This document shows positions 25,827 to 37,188 of a DNA stretch of 64,000 nucleotides, piece by piece. Origin of the DNA: Porticoccaceae bacterium (GTDB taxonomy: Bacteria > Pseudomonadota > Gammaproteobacteria > Pseudomonadales > Porticoccaceae); assembly GCA_024644595.1 (NCBI GenBank), contig JAHEHL010000004.1:201224-265223 (forward strand), written 5' to 3'. Both the position numbers and the translations under genes were made by a program. A model generated the notes under the pieces. It saw only the letters and a program-made list of their open reading frames with translations, ran no database searches and was not told the origin of the DNA. Each line of letters opens with the position of its first letter. Positions within the stretch are counted from its first letter, which is position 1.

Positions 25827-26517
25827 GCGCGGCTCCCTGCTCCACCAACTGGCCATCAATTAAACTGACCTGACGATCCATACGTGCGGCAATCGCAGGG
25901 TCATGGGTAACCACGACAAAGGAGATATTCAGTGACTGGTTAAGCTCCAGCAGTAAGGCCAGAATAACCTCTGCCGTAGCAGGGTCGAGATTACCGGTAG
26001 GTTCGTCCATCAGCACCACCGCGGGCGAGGTAACTAACGCCCGCGCAATAGCAACCCGTTGGCGCTCACCACCGGATAGCTCCGCCGGCTTGTGCTGCAC
26101 ACGCCGGGCAAGACCTACTTTCCCGAGCATCTGCTCTGCCCGCTGACGCGCTTGTGCTACAGATGCTCCCCCGATTAGGCAAGGTAAAGCAACATTTTCC
26201 AGAGCGCTAAATTCGCCGAGTAGATGATGAAACTGGTAGACAAAGCCAACATGTTTATTACGCCATTCTGCCCGCTCGGAAACGCTCAATTGCTGCCAGT
26301 CCATACCGCAGACCTTAACGGTCCCGGCGCTGGGGTCATCGAGTCCGCCAAGCAGGTTGAGCAGTGTTGTTTTGCCCGACCCGGAGACGCCAACCACTGC
26401 CAGTTTTTCTCCGGCATTGACGGCAATATGGGTATTTTTAAGAACCGGTAGCAAGCTTTCACCCTGGTAGTAGTCACGCTCCAAGGCACGGGCCTCTAAC
26501 ACAGTATTAGTGGTCAT
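25819..26517 (-). CDS. lolD: Lipoprotein-releasing system ATPase LolD
   Basis: This 232-residue ABC ATPase powers lipoprotein release. It has Walker A 'GVSGSGKTT', the Q-loop region 'FVYQFHHLLGEFSALENVALP' containing the LolD motif, signature 'LSGGERQR', Walker B 'VVLMDEPTGNLD' and the H-loop 'VVTHD'. The ATG at 26517 overlaps the lolC stop by 11 bases; the longer reading from 26577 lies wholly inside lolC and was rejected. Overlap on both sides indicates coupled translation of the three genes. Confidence 0.93.
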   Translation of the reverse strand: MTTNTVLEARALERDYYQGESLLPVLKNTHIAVNAGEKLAVVGVSGSGKTTLLNLLGGLDDPSAGTVKVCGMDWQQLSVSERAEWRNKHVGFVYQFHHLLGEFSALENVALPCLIGGASVAQARQRAEQMLGKVGLARRVQHKPAELSGGERQRVAIARALVTSPAVVLMDEPTGNLDPATAEVILALLLELNQSLNISFVVVTHDPAIAARMDRQVSLIDGQLVEQGAALV

Positions 26518-27766
26518 AGCGTAAGGCCTCCGCAGGTAAGACTTTGCCCGCTCGCCAAGCGGGATAAAGCGTTGCAACCAAGCTAATCATCCAGGCGCCA
26601 AGCACCACAGCTAGCACATCGGTGAATAGTATTTTTGAAGGCAACGCACTGATCATATAGATCGATGGGTCAAACATATAGCTGCCGCTTAGCTGTTCAA
26701 TTCCGGCGACAATATCACCAATAAAATAGGCCAGCAGACAACCCAACACGGTGCCGAGCAAAATCCCCAAACTCCCCACTGCCAAACCTTGTATCACAAA
26801 TATTTTCACCACCATCGAGGAGGTTGCACCGAGGGTGCGTACCACTGCAATATCTTTCCGTTTATCCGCCACCATCAACACTAGACTGGCGACGATATTA
26901 AATGCTGCCACCGCAATAATGACCGACAGCAGCAAACTGACTATGACCTTTTCCATACGCATGGCGCGAAACAGTGTACCCATCTCCTCACTCCAGCTGC
27001 GCCATTGCAGTCCTGTATCGAGACCCTCACGTTTAGCGCTCAGCCAACGATCAGCCATAAACGCGTCAGACAGTTCGACATGCGCACCATGAAAGCGCTC
27101 ACCCAGTTGCAGCAGCTTTTGCCCATCGCGGTAGTGAATAAATGCCAGCGAGGAGTCGACCTGGGCGCCGACCTGAAAGATGCCTGTGACCGTCACGCGT
27201 TTAATGCGAGGGAAAACCCCTGCCGGTGTAATGGTTACCTTGGGAAGTGTTAACTGCAGGCTATCACCGACAAAAAGATCCAGCTTGCGCGCAATTTGGC
27301 TGCCGATTACGACGCCAAAATGCCCTTCCTGCAATTGCCCAACATGGCCGCTGATCATATTCTCTGTCAGCCTTTGCGCCGTTTTCGATACCGGGTCCAG
27401 GCCCTGCAGCACCAGACCGGTTTGATGATCTGCTTTTGAGGCCATAACAAAACTCTGCAACATCGGAACAACCGAGACCACTGTCTGCTGCTGACCAGTA
27501 TCAGCCTGCAACTCTCGTTCGAGCTGTTGAATCTCACTTGCAGTCAGCCCCTGGCGACTGGTCACTGTGACATGCGGCACCACCTTGAGCAGCCGCATTT
27601 TGATCTCGCGATCAAAGCCATTCATCACCGATAACACAACGATCAACGCCATCACCCCCAACGCCATGGCGGCCAGGGAAAATACCGAGATAAACGAGAC
27701 AAAGCCATCGCGTCGTTTGCTGCGCATATAGCGCAAACCGATAAATAGCGGGAGGTTGGTTAACAT
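26507..27766 (-). CDS. lolC: Lipoprotein-releasing system transmembrane protein LolC
   Basis: This 419-residue membrane subunit of LolCDE has the N-terminal 'LPLFIGLRYMRSKRRDGFVSFIS' typical of LolC, a first helix ending in 'VVLSVMNGFDREI', a periplasmic domain of about 210 residues, and three C-terminal helices ending 'AWRAGKVLPAEALRYD'. LolC contacts LolA through a periplasmic hook. It heads the lolCDE operon on the minus strand, divergent from the small periplasmic protein at 27925. Confidence 0.92.
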   Translation of the reverse strand: MLTNLPLFIGLRYMRSKRRDGFVSFISVFSLAAMALGVMALIVVLSVMNGFDREIKMRLLKVVPHVTVTSRQGLTASEIQQLERELQADTGQQQTVVSVVPMLQSFVMASKADHQTGLVLQGLDPVSKTAQRLTENMISGHVGQLQEGHFGVVIGSQIARKLDLFVGDSLQLTLPKVTITPAGVFPRIKRVTVTGIFQVGAQVDSSLAFIHYRDGQKLLQLGERFHGAHVELSDAFMADRWLSAKREGLDTGLQWRSWSEEMGTLFRAMRMEKVIVSLLLSVIIAVAAFNIVASLVLMVADKRKDIAVVRTLGATSSMVVKIFVIQGLAVGSLGILLGTVLGCLLAYFIGDIVAGIEQLSGSYMFDPSIYMISALPSKILFTDVLAVVLGAWMISLVATLYPAWRAGKVLPAEALRYDH

Positions 27767-27924
27767 GCAGGGATTAAACCCGAAAGCGCTGAGACAAACA
27801 ACAATCCGCGGATTTCAACAATGATAATCCTGCCCTGTAACTGTTTGCAGTGTGTCCTACAATTAAGCTGTTAAGTTGATCGCAAAGGAATGTTGTAACG
27901 AAACGTTGTAAAGGAAATGTCGTT

Positions 27925-28239
27925 ATGAAAAAACTGGTATTAACTGCAGCTATCACTGCTTTCTTTAGTCTTCAAGGCACTCTATTTAGTTCGATGCTGG
28001 CAGCGGAGCAACTTGTTCTTCCTGTGGGCGAGCAAACCGAGAAATCAGCGCTGCCACTGCCCCAAAGGGGCATGCATAAAGAGTCAGTGCGCCGCGACTT
28101 CGGTGACCCAGAAGAGGTCACCGACGCGGTGGGCGAGCCGCCGATCAGTCAGTGGCGCTATGCGCAATACGTGGTCTATTTCGAGGGCAACCAGGTGATC
28201 CGCGCCGTGGTCAAACATCCGGCGCGAGAGACCGATTAA
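27925..28239 (+). CDS. Small periplasmic protein, conserved hypothetical (104 aa)
   Basis: A cleavable signal peptide (about residues 1-27, ending 'SSMLAAEQ') is followed by a 75-residue domain with '[21 protein letters not shown]' and '[27 protein letters not shown]'. This resembles the short SmpA/OmlA-like periplasmic proteins found between lolC and sthA in Pseudomonas. The function is unknown. It converges with sthA, with stops sharing TTAA. Confidence 0.7.
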   Translation: MKKLVLTAAITAFFSLQGTLFSSMLAAEQLVLPVGEQTEKSALPLPQRGMHKESVRRDFGDPEEVTDAVGEPPISQWRYAQYVVYFEGNQVIRAVVKHPARETD

Positions 28240-29663
28240 CGCTGTTTGTCTTCAAAGTGGCGATGTTCACGACTCACGCGGTTGAGCCCGTTCATCGAGG
28301 CAATCCGGTAGGCTTCGGCCATCGTCGGATAGTTAAAGGTTGTGCGCACAAAGTACTTGATGCTGTTAGCCTCACCTTCCTGATTCATAATCGCCTGACC
28401 AATATGGATAATTTCTGCAGCCTCTGCGCCAAAGCAGTGAATGCCGAGTATCTCCAGTGTGTCTTGATGGAAGAGAATCTTTAACATCCCCACCTCTTCA
28501 CCTGAAATATGCGCCCGCGCAGTATCCTTAAAGTAAGCGCGACCAATTTCATAGGGAATCTTCTGCTCAGTCAGTTCGCGCTCATTTTTGCCAACGTAGC
28601 TGATCTCCGGAATCGTCCAGATTCCGGTGGCCACATCCTTCACCCGATACTGATCAGCCATGCCACACATATGCGACGCAGCAAAGCGCCCCTGATCATA
28701 GGCAGCACCGGCGAGAGCAGGCCAACCGATCACATCGCCCGCGGCATAGATATGTGGCACAGCGGTCTGATAGTCTTTATTGACTTCAATCTGACCCCGT
28801 TGATCGACCTCGAGACCCACCGTTTCAAGCCCCAAGTCTCGTGTGTTACCGCTGCGGCCATTGCACCACAGTAGTGCCTCAGCATGGATGCGTTTGCCCG
28901 ATTTCAATTCAAGGGTGACACCATTTTCACTGGTTACCACGCGATCGTACTCTTCATTGTGACGGACCATCACATTGAGATCGCGCAGATGATAGCTCAA
29001 CGCATCGGAAATCTCGTCATCGAGAAAGCTCATCAGCCACTCTCGAGTGTTGACCAGATCCACCCGGGTATCGAGTCCCGAGAAGATCGAGGCATATTCA
29101 CAACCGATCACACCCGCACCGTAAATAATGATATTGCGCGGCGTGCTGTCTAGATCAAGAATCGTATCGCTGTCAAAAATGCTCGGATGAGTAAAGTCGA
29201 TATCATCTGGCCGATAAGGGCTCGAGCCAGTCGCCAGAAGGAAATTTCTGGCAGAGATAGAGATTACTTTTCCACCCGCTGTAGTAATCGCAATTTTGTG
29301 CGGACCGGTAAACTTGGCGCGACCGTTATAGGTCTGTACCCTGTTGCGCGCATACCCTTTGGTGCGCCCCTGCACCTGCTTCATAATCACATCATCAGCA
29401 GCCTTCATCACCTCCGGAAACGAGAACCACCGCGGTTCGCCAATAGCACGAAACATTGGCATGGTGTTGTACTGCATCATGCGCCTGATAGACTGGCGCA
29501 AGGCCTTTGAGGGGATCGTGCCGAGGTGGGTACAGTTGCCTCCAACCATGGCTCGCTCGTCAACTACAGCAACCCGCCAGCCCTGTTTTACTGCATTCAT
29601 TGCCGCGCCTTCGCCAGCGGGACCACTACCGATCACCACCAGGTCATATTGATAATTGGGCAT
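28236..29663 (-). CDS. sthA: Soluble pyridine nucleotide transhydrogenase (Si-specific NAD(P)+ transhydrogenase)
   Basis: SthA is a soluble FAD enzyme that moves hydride between NADPH and NAD+. The 475 residues have the FAD motif '[13 protein letters not shown]', and the site '[15 protein letters not shown]', where one redox cysteine of the disulfide reductases is replaced by Thr. That is diagnostic of SthA against lipoamide dehydrogenase. The NAD(P) fold starts at '[17 protein letters not shown]'. Its ATG is 2 bp after the nqrM stop, with GAGAAG upstream, so it is the last gene of the nqr run. It would balance NADPH against the NADH that NQR consumes. Confidence 0.93.
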   Translation of the reverse strand: MPNYQYDLVVIGSGPAGEGAAMNAVKQGWRVAVVDERAMVGGNCTHLGTIPSKALRQSIRRMMQYNTMPMFRAIGEPRWFSFPEVMKAADDVIMKQVQGRTKGYARNRVQTYNGRAKFTGPHKIAITTAGGKVISISARNFLLATGSSPYRPDDIDFTHPSIFDSDTILDLDSTPRNIIIYGAGVIGCEYASIFSGLDTRVDLVNTREWLMSFLDDEISDALSYHLRDLNVMVRHNEEYDRVVTSENGVTLELKSGKRIHAEALLWCNGRSGNTRDLGLETVGLEVDQRGQIEVNKDYQTAVPHIYAAGDVIGWPALAGAAYDQGRFAASHMCGMADQYRVKDVATGIWTIPEISYVGKNERELTEQKIPYEIGRAYFKDTARAHISGEEVGMLKILFHQDTLEILGIHCFGAEAAEIIHIGQAIMNQEGEANSIKYFVRTTFNYPTMAEAYRIASMNGLNRVSREHRHFEDKQR

Positions 29664-29665
29664 AA

Positions 29666-29941
29666 TTACTTCTCGCTCTGAACCGTAGACTGACTTGCCT
29701 CTGCGGCGTTATAGGTTAACCCTGCGTCACCATTCTGGTAATCGGGATTTTGCACAATAGTTTGTTCGTCACATTTATTTGGATCACCACCGCAGATATC
29801 ACAGCTGTAGTTGGCTTCGCCAAGGGCCGCTCCGACACCTCCGCAGGAACCTGAAATTGGCTTGCGGCCCATCAACACGCCCACGGCCATGGCCGTGATC
29901 AGCAACGCAAAAACAATAATGGTAAGGAACATTTCAGTCAT
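29666..29941 (-). CDS. nqrM: Na+-NQR maturation protein NqrM
   Basis: NqrM is needed to build the iron centre between the NqrD and NqrE subunits. The 91 residues have one N-terminal membrane helix ('[22 protein letters not shown]') and the four-cysteine signature 'SCGG', 'CDICGG' and 'NKC' (formerly DUF539). It lies between apbE and sthA, 2 bp from each. Confidence 0.93.
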   Translation of the reverse strand: MTEMFLTIIVFALLITAMAVGVLMGRKPISGSCGGVGAALGEANYSCDICGGDPNKCDEQTIVQNPDYQNGDAGLTYNAAEASQSTVQSEK

Positions 29942-29943
29942 GA

Positions 29944-31011
29944 TTATTGCGCCGGTCGGGATTGAGTTGTGTGCGAGTCCGTCAAGTAGGGTGCGAAGGC
30001 ATCACTGTACACGGCCTCAAACTGATTGTTGCGTCTGACTATCATATACACGGCCAATGACCGCTCATTGGCCAACTCCAACGCGGCCTTATCACCCATT
30101 ACCAAAAAGGCGGTTGCCCAGGCATCAGCATCACTGCAGCGCTCGGTGACAACCGTAACTGATGCCAGACTGTGAGTTATCGGCCTGCCCGTTCGCGGGT
30201 CAATAGTATGGGAATAGCGCACACCCTCTTTTTCAAAATAGTTGCGATAGTCGCCAGAGGTGGCGATGGCACCATGCTGTAGCCCGATAATCTGCTCCAC
30301 CTGACCCAGAGCATTGGGTGTTTCAATGGCAATTTGCCATGGCTGGCCATTTGGATTGACACCGTTTACACGCATCTCACCACCCACTTCCACAAGATAA
30401 TCCGGTAGCGCCAGCATCTCCAGCAAGTCGGCGACCTTATCTACAGCATAACCCTTGGCGACTGCAGACAGGTCGAGGCGAATTGGTAACTTTTTACCGA
30501 CAAGTTTGTTTTCAACACTGATCAATAAATATTCAAAGCCACTGTTGGTGAGCGCCTGATCAATTTCATCCTGACTGGGAATTCGACCGTCGGTAACCAC
30601 TGGACCAAAACCCCAGAGATCTACAATCGGCCCAACACTGGGATCAAACGCCCCATCACTCTGCTGCCAGACCCGGCGACTGATCTGCAACACATCCCAG
30701 AGGCCATCTGACACCGACACACCCTGCTGCACTGGCAGACGGTTAAACTGACTTAACTCAGATTCGCTCTTGTAGGTCGACATGGAAAGATCAACCTTAT
30801 TCAGCACGTCGTCGATCTGCTCAGCAAGATCCTCTGGCGCCAGCTGATCGGCAACCACGGTGATATGGTAACTGGTGCCCATTTTGGCACCGGAGATATG
30901 AATAACCTCGGGCCCATGGTCACAGCCTGCAAGGGAAACAACTGTGAGCGAGACAAAAAGCAAAAACGAGGCTCTTGTGAGCCCCGTTACTGTAGCGACC
31001 GGAAATATCAT
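29944..31011 (-). CDS. apbE: FAD:protein FMN transferase (ApbE)
   Basis: ApbE attaches FMN through a phosphoester bond to threonines of NqrB and NqrC. It is exported as a lipoprotein (lipobox 'SLAGC', C30). The 355 residues include 'GAKMGTSYHITVV', 'FDPSVGPIVDLWGFGP', 'DLSAVAKGYAVDKVADLL', 'VEVGGEMRVNGVNP' and 'YSHTIDPRTGRPI', all ApbE hallmarks including the FAD and Mg2+ sites. It is located directly after nqrF, as in other NQR-bearing gammaproteobacteria. Confidence 0.94.
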   Translation of the reverse strand: MIFPVATVTGLTRASFLLFVSLTVVSLAGCDHGPEVIHISGAKMGTSYHITVVADQLAPEDLAEQIDDVLNKVDLSMSTYKSESELSQFNRLPVQQGVSVSDGLWDVLQISRRVWQQSDGAFDPSVGPIVDLWGFGPVVTDGRIPSQDEIDQALTNSGFEYLLISVENKLVGKKLPIRLDLSAVAKGYAVDKVADLLEMLALPDYLVEVGGEMRVNGVNPNGQPWQIAIETPNALGQVEQIIGLQHGAIATSGDYRNYFEKEGVRYSHTIDPRTGRPITHSLASVTVVTERCSDADAWATAFLVMGDKAALELANERSLAVYMIVRRNNQFEAVYSDAFAPYLTDSHTTQSRPAQ

Positions 31012-31020
31012 TGCGAAGGC

Positions 31021-32244
31021 TTACCCGCCGAAGTCATCGAGAAGAATATTTTCATCTTCAACGCCCAGATCCTGCAGCATTTTCACGACTGCTGCGTTCA
31101 TCATCGGCGGTCCACACATGTAAAATTCACAGTCTTCTGGCGCTTCGTGATTCTTCAGGTACTGTTCGTAAAGCACATTGTGAATAAAGCCCGTGAGCCC
31201 ATCCCAGTTATCTTCAGGCTGAGGGTCAGACAGTGCCAGATGCCATTCAAAATTATCATTTTCCGCGGCCAACGCATCGTACTCGTCGTCATAGAAGCAC
31301 TCACGCAGTGAGCGCGCGCCGTACCAGAAGCTGATCTTACGATCGGTTTTAAGACGCTTGAGCTGGTCGAAAATATGCGAGCGCATCGGCGCCATTCCTG
31401 CACCACCGCCGATAAAGATCATCTCATTATCTGATTCCCTGGCAAAAAACTCGCCAAACGGACCGTATACAGTGACTTTATCGCCCGGCTTAAGGCTAAA
31501 CACATAAGCAGACATTTGGCCTGGAGGAATACCCTCAGAGCGCGGCGGTGGCGTCGCAATACGAATATTGAACTTAACCACACCCTTCTCATCCGGGTAG
31601 TTTGCCATTGAGTACGCACGGATCACAGGCTCAGTGACTTTTGACTCAAGATTAAAGAACCCAAAGTGCTCCCAGTCGCCACGGTACTCTGGTTCAATAT
31701 CAAAATCAGAGAACTTTATATGGTGTGGCGGGCACTCCAACTGCACGTAACCACCGGCGCGGAACTTGACGTCTTCACCTTCAGGCAGATTCAGAGTCAG
31801 CTCTTTGATAAAGGTTGCAACATTGGGATTTGACTCAACCGTACACTCCCAACGCTTAACGCCGAAGACCTCCTCCGGCACTTCAATTTTCATGTCGTGC
31901 TTGACGGCAACCTGACAAGAGAGTCTCCAACCTTCCGCCGCTTCACGGCGATTAAAATGGCTCTCTTCGGTCGGCAACATTGAGCCACCACCCTCAGATA
32001 TCACACATTTACACTGCGCACAGCTACCGCCGCCACCACAGGCGGAAGGAAGAAACAGCCCGGCACCGGACAGCGTCTGCAGCAATTTGTCGCCAGCCGG
32101 CACGGTAATTGTCTTTTCGCCGTTGATCTCGATACTGACAGCGCCGGACGCCACCAGCTTGCTACGAGCGGCCAGAATAAAGGCCACGAGAGCGAGAATT
32201 ACCACGGTAAACATGGCCACGCCTAGAATAATTTCAATACTCAT
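31021..32244 (-). CDS. nqrF: Na+-translocating NADH:quinone reductase subunit F
   Basis: NqrF is the NADH entry point: one N-terminal membrane helix, a [2Fe-2S] ferredoxin domain ('[14 protein letters not shown]' plus the fourth cysteine in 'RLSCQV'), then FAD ('RAYSMANYP') and NADH-binding ('[15 protein letters not shown]') reductase domains, ending 'LLDDFGG'. The 407 residues match the usual length. It is last of the six structural genes, 9 bp before apbE. Confidence 0.96.
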   Translation of the reverse strand: MSIEIILGVAMFTVVILALVAFILAARSKLVASGAVSIEINGEKTITVPAGDKLLQTLSGAGLFLPSACGGGGSCAQCKCVISEGGGSMLPTEESHFNRREAAEGWRLSCQVAVKHDMKIEVPEEVFGVKRWECTVESNPNVATFIKELTLNLPEGEDVKFRAGGYVQLECPPHHIKFSDFDIEPEYRGDWEHFGFFNLESKVTEPVIRAYSMANYPDEKGVVKFNIRIATPPPRSEGIPPGQMSAYVFSLKPGDKVTVYGPFGEFFARESDNEMIFIGGGAGMAPMRSHIFDQLKRLKTDRKISFWYGARSLRECFYDDEYDALAAENDNFEWHLALSDPQPEDNWDGLTGFIHNVLYEQYLKNHEAPEDCEFYMCGPPMMNAAVVKMLQDLGVEDENILLDDFGG

Positions 32245-32264
32245 GAGTCTTTACTTCTCCGTAA

Positions 32265-32873
32265 TCAGAGGTCAATGCCGCCAAACGACATAAAGCCCAG
32301 GGATATCAGGCCTACAGTAATAAATACGATCCCCAGACCTTGCAGGCCTTCTGGGATATCGCTGTATTTGAGTTTTTCACGGATTCCGGCGAGAACGGCA
32401 ATCGCCAGCGCCCAGGACATACCCGAACCAAATCCGTACACCACGCTCTCGGAAAAATCATAACCGCGCTCCATCATCAGCAACGAGCCACCGAGAATTG
32501 CGCAATTCACCGTGATCAGTGGCAAAAACACGCCCAGCGCGTTGTACAGTGCCGGGACATACTTATCGAGAAACATCTCGAGAATCTGCACGATCGAAGC
32601 AATTACACCGATAAAGCACAGATAGACCAGAAAACTCAGATCAACATCGGGCAGACCGGCCCAGGCCAGTGCACCATCCGACAACAGGTAGCCGAGCAGC
32701 AGATTGTTGACTGGCACAGTAATGGTCTGTACCACTATCACAGCAATACCCAGACCAATCGCCGCATCGATTTTTTTCGACAGCGCGATAAAGGTACACA
32801 TTCCCAGAAACATGCTCAGGGCGATATTATCAATAAAGATCGACCTGACCAGCAGGCTTAAATAATGTTCCAT
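32265..32873 (-). CDS. nqrE: Na+-translocating NADH:quinone reductase subunit E
   Basis: This 202-residue membrane subunit has six helices and is paralogous to NqrD in inverted topology. '[17 protein letters not shown]' and 'VNCAILGG' carry the cysteines that, with NqrD, bind the intramembrane iron centre. It abuts nqrD by sharing a base (start at 32873). Confidence 0.95.
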   Translation of the reverse strand: MEHYLSLLVRSIFIDNIALSMFLGMCTFIALSKKIDAAIGLGIAVIVVQTITVPVNNLLLGYLLSDGALAWAGLPDVDLSFLVYLCFIGVIASIVQILEMFLDKYVPALYNALGVFLPLITVNCAILGGSLLMMERGYDFSESVVYGFGSGMSWALAIAVLAGIREKLKYSDIPEGLQGLGIVFITVGLISLGFMSFGGIDL

Positions 32874-33535
32874 TACGCCACCTCACTGGGTCGACTGTTA
32901 GCCGTTATCTTGAAGTCTGCAGCTTCGACCTGATTCTTTTTCCAGGTGCGCAGCACCCAGATCAACAAGCCGATAAGGAAGAATGCGCTCGGCGGCATCA
33001 GCATCATGCCGTTGGCGACATACCAGCCACCGTCTGTGGTCAATGAGAGCACTTCATAACCCCAGATCTTGCCAGCGCCAAACAATTCGCGGATAAATGC
33101 CAGCAACATCAAAATCGCACTGTAGCCAAGTCCGTTACCGATACCGTCCATAAAGCTCGGCAGCGGTGGGTTCTTCATGGCGAAGGCCTCTGCGCGGCCC
33201 ATCACGATACAGTTGGTGATAATCAAGCCTACAAAAACCGACAGCTGCTTGCTGATATCGTAAGCCACTGCTTTTAATATCTGATCCACCACAATGACCA
33301 GCGAAGCGATAATTGTCATCTGAACAATAATACGGATGCTGTTAGGTATATGGTTTCGAATAACCGAAACAAACAGGTTGGAAAAGGCCGTTACCGCGGT
33401 CAGTGCCAAGCACATTACAAAGGCAACCTTCATGCTTGAGGTCACCGCCAGTGCGGAACAGATACCCAGTATCTGCAGCGCAATTGGGTTGTTGTTAAAT
33501 ACCGGCTCTAACAGCGTGTCTTTCATCTTAGCCAT
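32873..33535 (-). CDS. nqrD: Na+-translocating NADH:quinone reductase subunit D
   Basis: This 220-residue membrane subunit opens '[22 protein letters not shown]' and has '[16 protein letters not shown]', each with a conserved cysteine for the iron centre. It forms the Na+ pathway core with NqrB and NqrE. It is 2 bp after nqrC. Confidence 0.95.
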   Translation of the reverse strand: MAKMKDTLLEPVFNNNPIALQILGICSALAVTSSMKVAFVMCLALTAVTAFSNLFVSVIRNHIPNSIRIIVQMTIIASLVIVVDQILKAVAYDISKQLSVFVGLIITNCIVMGRAEAFAMKNPPLPSFMDGIGNGLGYSAILMLLAFIRELFGAGKIWGYEVLSLTTDGGWYVANGMMLMPPSAFFLIGLLIWVLRTWKKNQVEAADFKITANSRPSEVA

Positions 33536-33537
33536 GA

Positions 33538-34305
33538 TCAGGCCTCCCCAGATTTTAAGTGGCTGATCAGTGACTGGAAGCCCTGATCACCAAGCCAGTA
33601 CTGCACCAGATTATCGACACCACGGGTAGTCAATGTAGCGCCGGCAAGTCCATCGATCTGCGACTCGGCGCCAGCACGGTCAGGATCGACCTTACCTTTG
33701 ATCACTTTCAGCACAACGTCGCTATTACTGTAGGCTTGCTTGCCAATCCAACTGGCTTTCCAGTTCGGATTGTCCACTTCCCCGCCCAGACCCGGTGTCT
33801 CGGCATGCTCGTAGAAGCCAATACCCGCAACGGTCTCGAGATCCGACTCTAGGGCCAAAAAGCCGTATAAAGTCGACCACAGGCCATAGCCTTTAATCGG
33901 CAGGATAATCTTGTCGATGCCCTGTTCACCTTCCACTATATATACCGTGGCGTATTTAGCACGGCGCTTTAACTTGGCGATATCACTATCGGCATCAATA
34001 GCAATCGATAGCGCTGGATCTTTTGACGCTTTGCGCTGATCGTAGTTAGCAGGGTCCACAGCATCGGTAAAACGACCAGTCTCCAGATCGACGACTCGCG
34101 TCGTGATCTGCTCAAACTGGGTTTCAACGTCGACGCCCTGCTCAAGCAAACCAGCCGAGGCGAGGATATTGGTTTTCAGATCCAGTAATTTGTTGGCCTG
34201 TTGCGTCGGTCGCAACAGAACCGCAGCACTGGAGACCACCACCGCACAGACCACACAGAGCAGCAGTGCAACACCAAAGGTCTTTTTAATAGAGTCATTA
34301 GCCAC
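33538..34305 (-). CDS. nqrC: Na+-translocating NADH:quinone reductase subunit C
   Basis: NqrC carries covalent FMN on a periplasmic domain anchored by one helix ('[21 protein letters not shown]'). The flavinylation motif is '[12 protein letters not shown]' near residue 225, the site used by ApbE. I take the GTG at 34305 (255 aa, like the usual 255-260), which has AAGGAG 8 bp upstream and overlaps the nqrB stop by 8 bases. A reading from 34374 would add 23 residues from inside nqrB. Confidence 0.93.
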   Translation of the reverse strand: MANDSIKKTFGVALLLCVVCAVVVSSAAVLLRPTQQANKLLDLKTNILASAGLLEQGVDVETQFEQITTRVVDLETGRFTDAVDPANYDQRKASKDPALSIAIDADSDIAKLKRRAKYATVYIVEGEQGIDKIILPIKGYGLWSTLYGFLALESDLETVAGIGFYEHAETPGLGGEVDNPNWKASWIGKQAYSNSDVVLKVIKGKVDPDRAGAESQIDGLAGATLTTRGVDNLVQYWLGDQGFQSLISHLKSGEA

Positions 34306-35491
34306 GGGCCAGTCTCCTTTTGATATTTCCTTGAACCACCGCATGATCGAACAGCGGAGCAAACAGGTTGGCAAACAGAATTGCCAGCATCATGCCCTCG
34401 GGGAATGCAGGATTGACCACTCGAATAAGGATAACCATCACCCCGATCAACATACCAAACCAGAACTTACCGGTGTTGGTCATTGCCGCAGAAACCGGAT
34501 CGGTCGCCATGAATATCGCGCCAAAGGCGAACCCGCCAATCACCCAGTGCCAGTAAAATGGCAGTGCAAACATCGGATTGGTTGAGTCAATGCTATTGAA
34601 CACCAGTGACAGCAGCGCAGAGCCAATCAAGACACCGCTGATAATCCGCCATGAGGCAATACGCATGGTTACCAGCACCACTCCGCCAATCAAAATTGCC
34701 AGCGTCGAGGTTTCACCGATAGAGCCCTGAATAGTTCCCACAAATGCCTGCGTCCAGCTGGCACTCTGCTCAAGTGCGGTGACACCTGCAGTCGCAGCAA
34801 CCGACAACATAGTCGCTCCGGTGTAACCATCTACCGCAGTCCACACCGCATCGCCAGACATATAGGCCGGATAAGCAAAGTAGAGGAATGCACGTCCGGT
34901 CAGTGCCGGGTTAAGGAAGTTTTTGCCGGTTCCGCCAAACACCTCTTTACCAATCACAATACCAAAGCTGATACCCACGGCGACCATCCACAATGGCAGA
35001 TCGGGCGGACAACAGAGCGCGAACAACACAGAGGTGACAAAGAAGCCTTCGTTGACTTCGTGGCCGCGAATACTGGCAAACAACACTTCCCAGAAACCAC
35101 CAACAATAAAGGTGACCATATAGATAGGCAGAAAGTAAGCGGCACCATGCACCAGGTTATCCCAGAGGCTGGTTGGATCATAGCCAGCCAGCATCGCGAT
35201 AAACACACCGCGTCCGCCGTCTTGAGCCATCATGCCCATGTCAGCCATGATGGTGTTGGCCTGAAAACCGACATTCCACATACCGAAGAACATGGTTGGA
35301 AAAGTTGCCAACCAAACGGTGATCATCACTCGTTTGAGATCGATTGAATCACGCACATGAGAGCTGTTTTTGGTTACATCAGCCGGTTTAAACAGACCGG
35401 TATCAACTGCTTCGAATAGTGCATACCACTTTTCCCACTTGCCGCCCTTGTGGAAATGAGGCTCTAACTTATCGAGAAGATTGCGCAACAT
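34298..35491 (-). CDS. nqrB: Na+-translocating NADH:quinone reductase subunit B
   Basis: This 397-residue subunit is the largest membrane component; it carries covalent FMN and riboflavin and forms part of the Na+ channel. The FMN site is '[10 protein letters not shown]'. It has about ten helices, with '[21 protein letters not shown]' and '[16 protein letters not shown]' conserved. It begins 4 bp after nqrA, with its own AAGGAGG-like site. Confidence 0.96.
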   Translation of the reverse strand: MLRNLLDKLEPHFHKGGKWEKWYALFEAVDTGLFKPADVTKNSSHVRDSIDLKRVMITVWLATFPTMFFGMWNVGFQANTIMADMGMMAQDGGRGVFIAMLAGYDPTSLWDNLVHGAAYFLPIYMVTFIVGGFWEVLFASIRGHEVNEGFFVTSVLFALCCPPDLPLWMVAVGISFGIVIGKEVFGGTGKNFLNPALTGRAFLYFAYPAYMSGDAVWTAVDGYTGATMLSVAATAGVTALEQSASWTQAFVGTIQGSIGETSTLAILIGGVVLVTMRIASWRIISGVLIGSALLSLVFNSIDSTNPMFALPFYWHWVIGGFAFGAIFMATDPVSAAMTNTGKFWFGMLIGVMVILIRVVNPAFPEGMMLAILFANLFAPLFDHAVVQGNIKRRLARG

Positions 35492-35495
35492 GGTC

Positions 35496-36836
35496 TTAAC
35501 CCTCCTTCTCTATTGTGGTCAAATTATCACGCAGGATCGGACCGTATTCGTACTTGCCAACGCAAACATAGGTGTAGAGGCCAACATCATCCTCATCCAA
35601 CTCCAGACAACCGAGCTTTTGGGCCATCTCGGTGTCGCCCACGATCAGTGCGCGCAGCAGCTGAACCGGCAGAATATCCAGAGCGGTGACATCTTCATAA
35701 CCGCCCACGGGCACCATGGCACGCTCGCTACCATTGGTACTTGTCGTCATATTGAAGAGCTTCTTGCTGAGTGAAGAAATATAAATTGGCAGCGCCGAGT
35801 GATTGTTCACCCCCGCCCTGAGATAGTGCAGAAATGGTCGCTCGCGACCTTCGCGAATCACTGAAACCTGATTGTGGTAGCGGCCGAGGAAAGCAAATTC
35901 GCCCGCCGCTTTGCGACCAGAGAGAACCGAACCTGAGATCACTCGATTTTCGTCATTTTTCAACTCACCAATCACCAGCTGATTCAAATTGGCGCCTAAC
36001 CGCGTCTTCAACAGTCTTGGCTGGTTGACCTGAGGACCACCCAACGCAACCACGCGGCTGGTATCAACCGTACCTGAGGTAAACAGCGCTCCTATTGCAA
36101 TCACCTCCTGATAGCCGATCGTCCAAACTGTTTTCTCGGCGCTGACTGGATCGATAAAATGAACATGGGTTCCGGCCAGACCTGCCGGATGCGGGCCAGC
36201 AAATTGGTGACTCTCAACACCCTCAACCGTATCACCGGTTACTGCTGCTCCAGCGGCCGTACACAGATGCACCGGACCATCGGTCAGACGGGTTAACACT
36301 TTCAAACCATTGGCAAAATCGTCGCCGCGCTGAGCAATAATCAGTGCGGGATCTGCAGCCAGAGGATTGGTGTCCATCGCTGTGACAAAAATCGAGGAAG
36401 GGCTGGTTTCTGGCGCTGGCACTTTGGCATAGGGTCGCGTTCGCAATGCCACCCATTGACCCGAGTTAACCAGATTATCCACAACCAGACTGCGCTCCAA
36501 AGAGGTCAGTTGATCAGCCGAATACCGAGTGAAGCTTTCAGCCTCATCACCGTCGATATCGATCACCAGCGATTGAAATACGCGACGCTCGCCACGATTA
36601 ATCGCTACCACGACACCGGACGCAGGTGCGGTGAATCTAACACCGGCGGTTTTCTTGTCGGTAAACAGCAACTGACCCAATTTAACGCGATCACCTTCAC
36701 GCACAGCCATGGTGGGCTTCATGCCCGGGTAGTCAGAACCGACCACCGCAACTTGACTGACCATTGGGCCATCGTGAACAACCTGCTCGGGCTTTCCAGC
36801 TATCGGCAGGTCTAATCCGCGACGGATTTTTATCAT
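35496..36836 (-). CDS. nqrA: Na+-translocating NADH:quinone reductase subunit A
   Basis: This 446-residue cytoplasmic subunit opens '[18 protein letters not shown]' and includes '[20 protein letters not shown]', '[20 protein letters not shown]' and 'RERPFLHYL'. It takes part in quinone binding. It is first gene of the nqrABCDEF-apbE-nqrM-sthA run; AGGAG lies upstream of the ATG. Confidence 0.96.
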   Translation of the reverse strand: MIKIRRGLDLPIAGKPEQVVHDGPMVSQVAVVGSDYPGMKPTMAVREGDRVKLGQLLFTDKKTAGVRFTAPASGVVVAINRGERRVFQSLVIDIDGDEAESFTRYSADQLTSLERSLVVDNLVNSGQWVALRTRPYAKVPAPETSPSSIFVTAMDTNPLAADPALIIAQRGDDFANGLKVLTRLTDGPVHLCTAAGAAVTGDTVEGVESHQFAGPHPAGLAGTHVHFIDPVSAEKTVWTIGYQEVIAIGALFTSGTVDTSRVVALGGPQVNQPRLLKTRLGANLNQLVIGELKNDENRVISGSVLSGRKAAGEFAFLGRYHNQVSVIREGRERPFLHYLRAGVNNHSALPIYISSLSKKLFNMTTSTNGSERAMVPVGGYEDVTALDILPVQLLRALIVGDTEMAQKLGCLELDEDDVGLYTYVCVGKYEYGPILRDNLTTIEKEG

Positions 36837-37188
36837 AGGAGATACCTAATATTCAAAATTTGATGTTTGGACTGTTCAGCTACATTTTGCTCGGTTTAAA
36901 AGTAGTCGTATCGACCCTTTTTAACGCAAAACGCGAGCAATTTCGGCTTAGTGTCGGCAGACAGCTTGAGCGCAGTGTTTGCCGTTGTTAAGAACGGCGG
37001 GATTATAAAGGTCTGAGCGCTGTGATTCCAGTCTCATTAGGGTTTGGAAAAGCCAAAATGGGCAATAAATGCGTTATTTAAATTACCGCTGTACGGTTTT
37101 CATTGAAGGGTTGCACAGAGGCCACTTAATCCAGTCACAGAGACACGACGCAATGGCCGCCCCGAGTCCCTGTAAATGACTGTTATCA
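36837..37188. other. Intergenic region upstream of nqrA (352 bp), no gene seen
   Basis: This stretch between nqrA and the GAPDH gene, both on the minus strand, must hold the nqr promoter and the end of the GAPDH transcript. I see no reading frame with a credible start, no tRNA and no strong terminator hairpin followed by Ts. Several AT-rich patches (about 36890-36930 and 37075-37100) could hold promoter elements, but none is near consensus. Confidence 0.5.
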
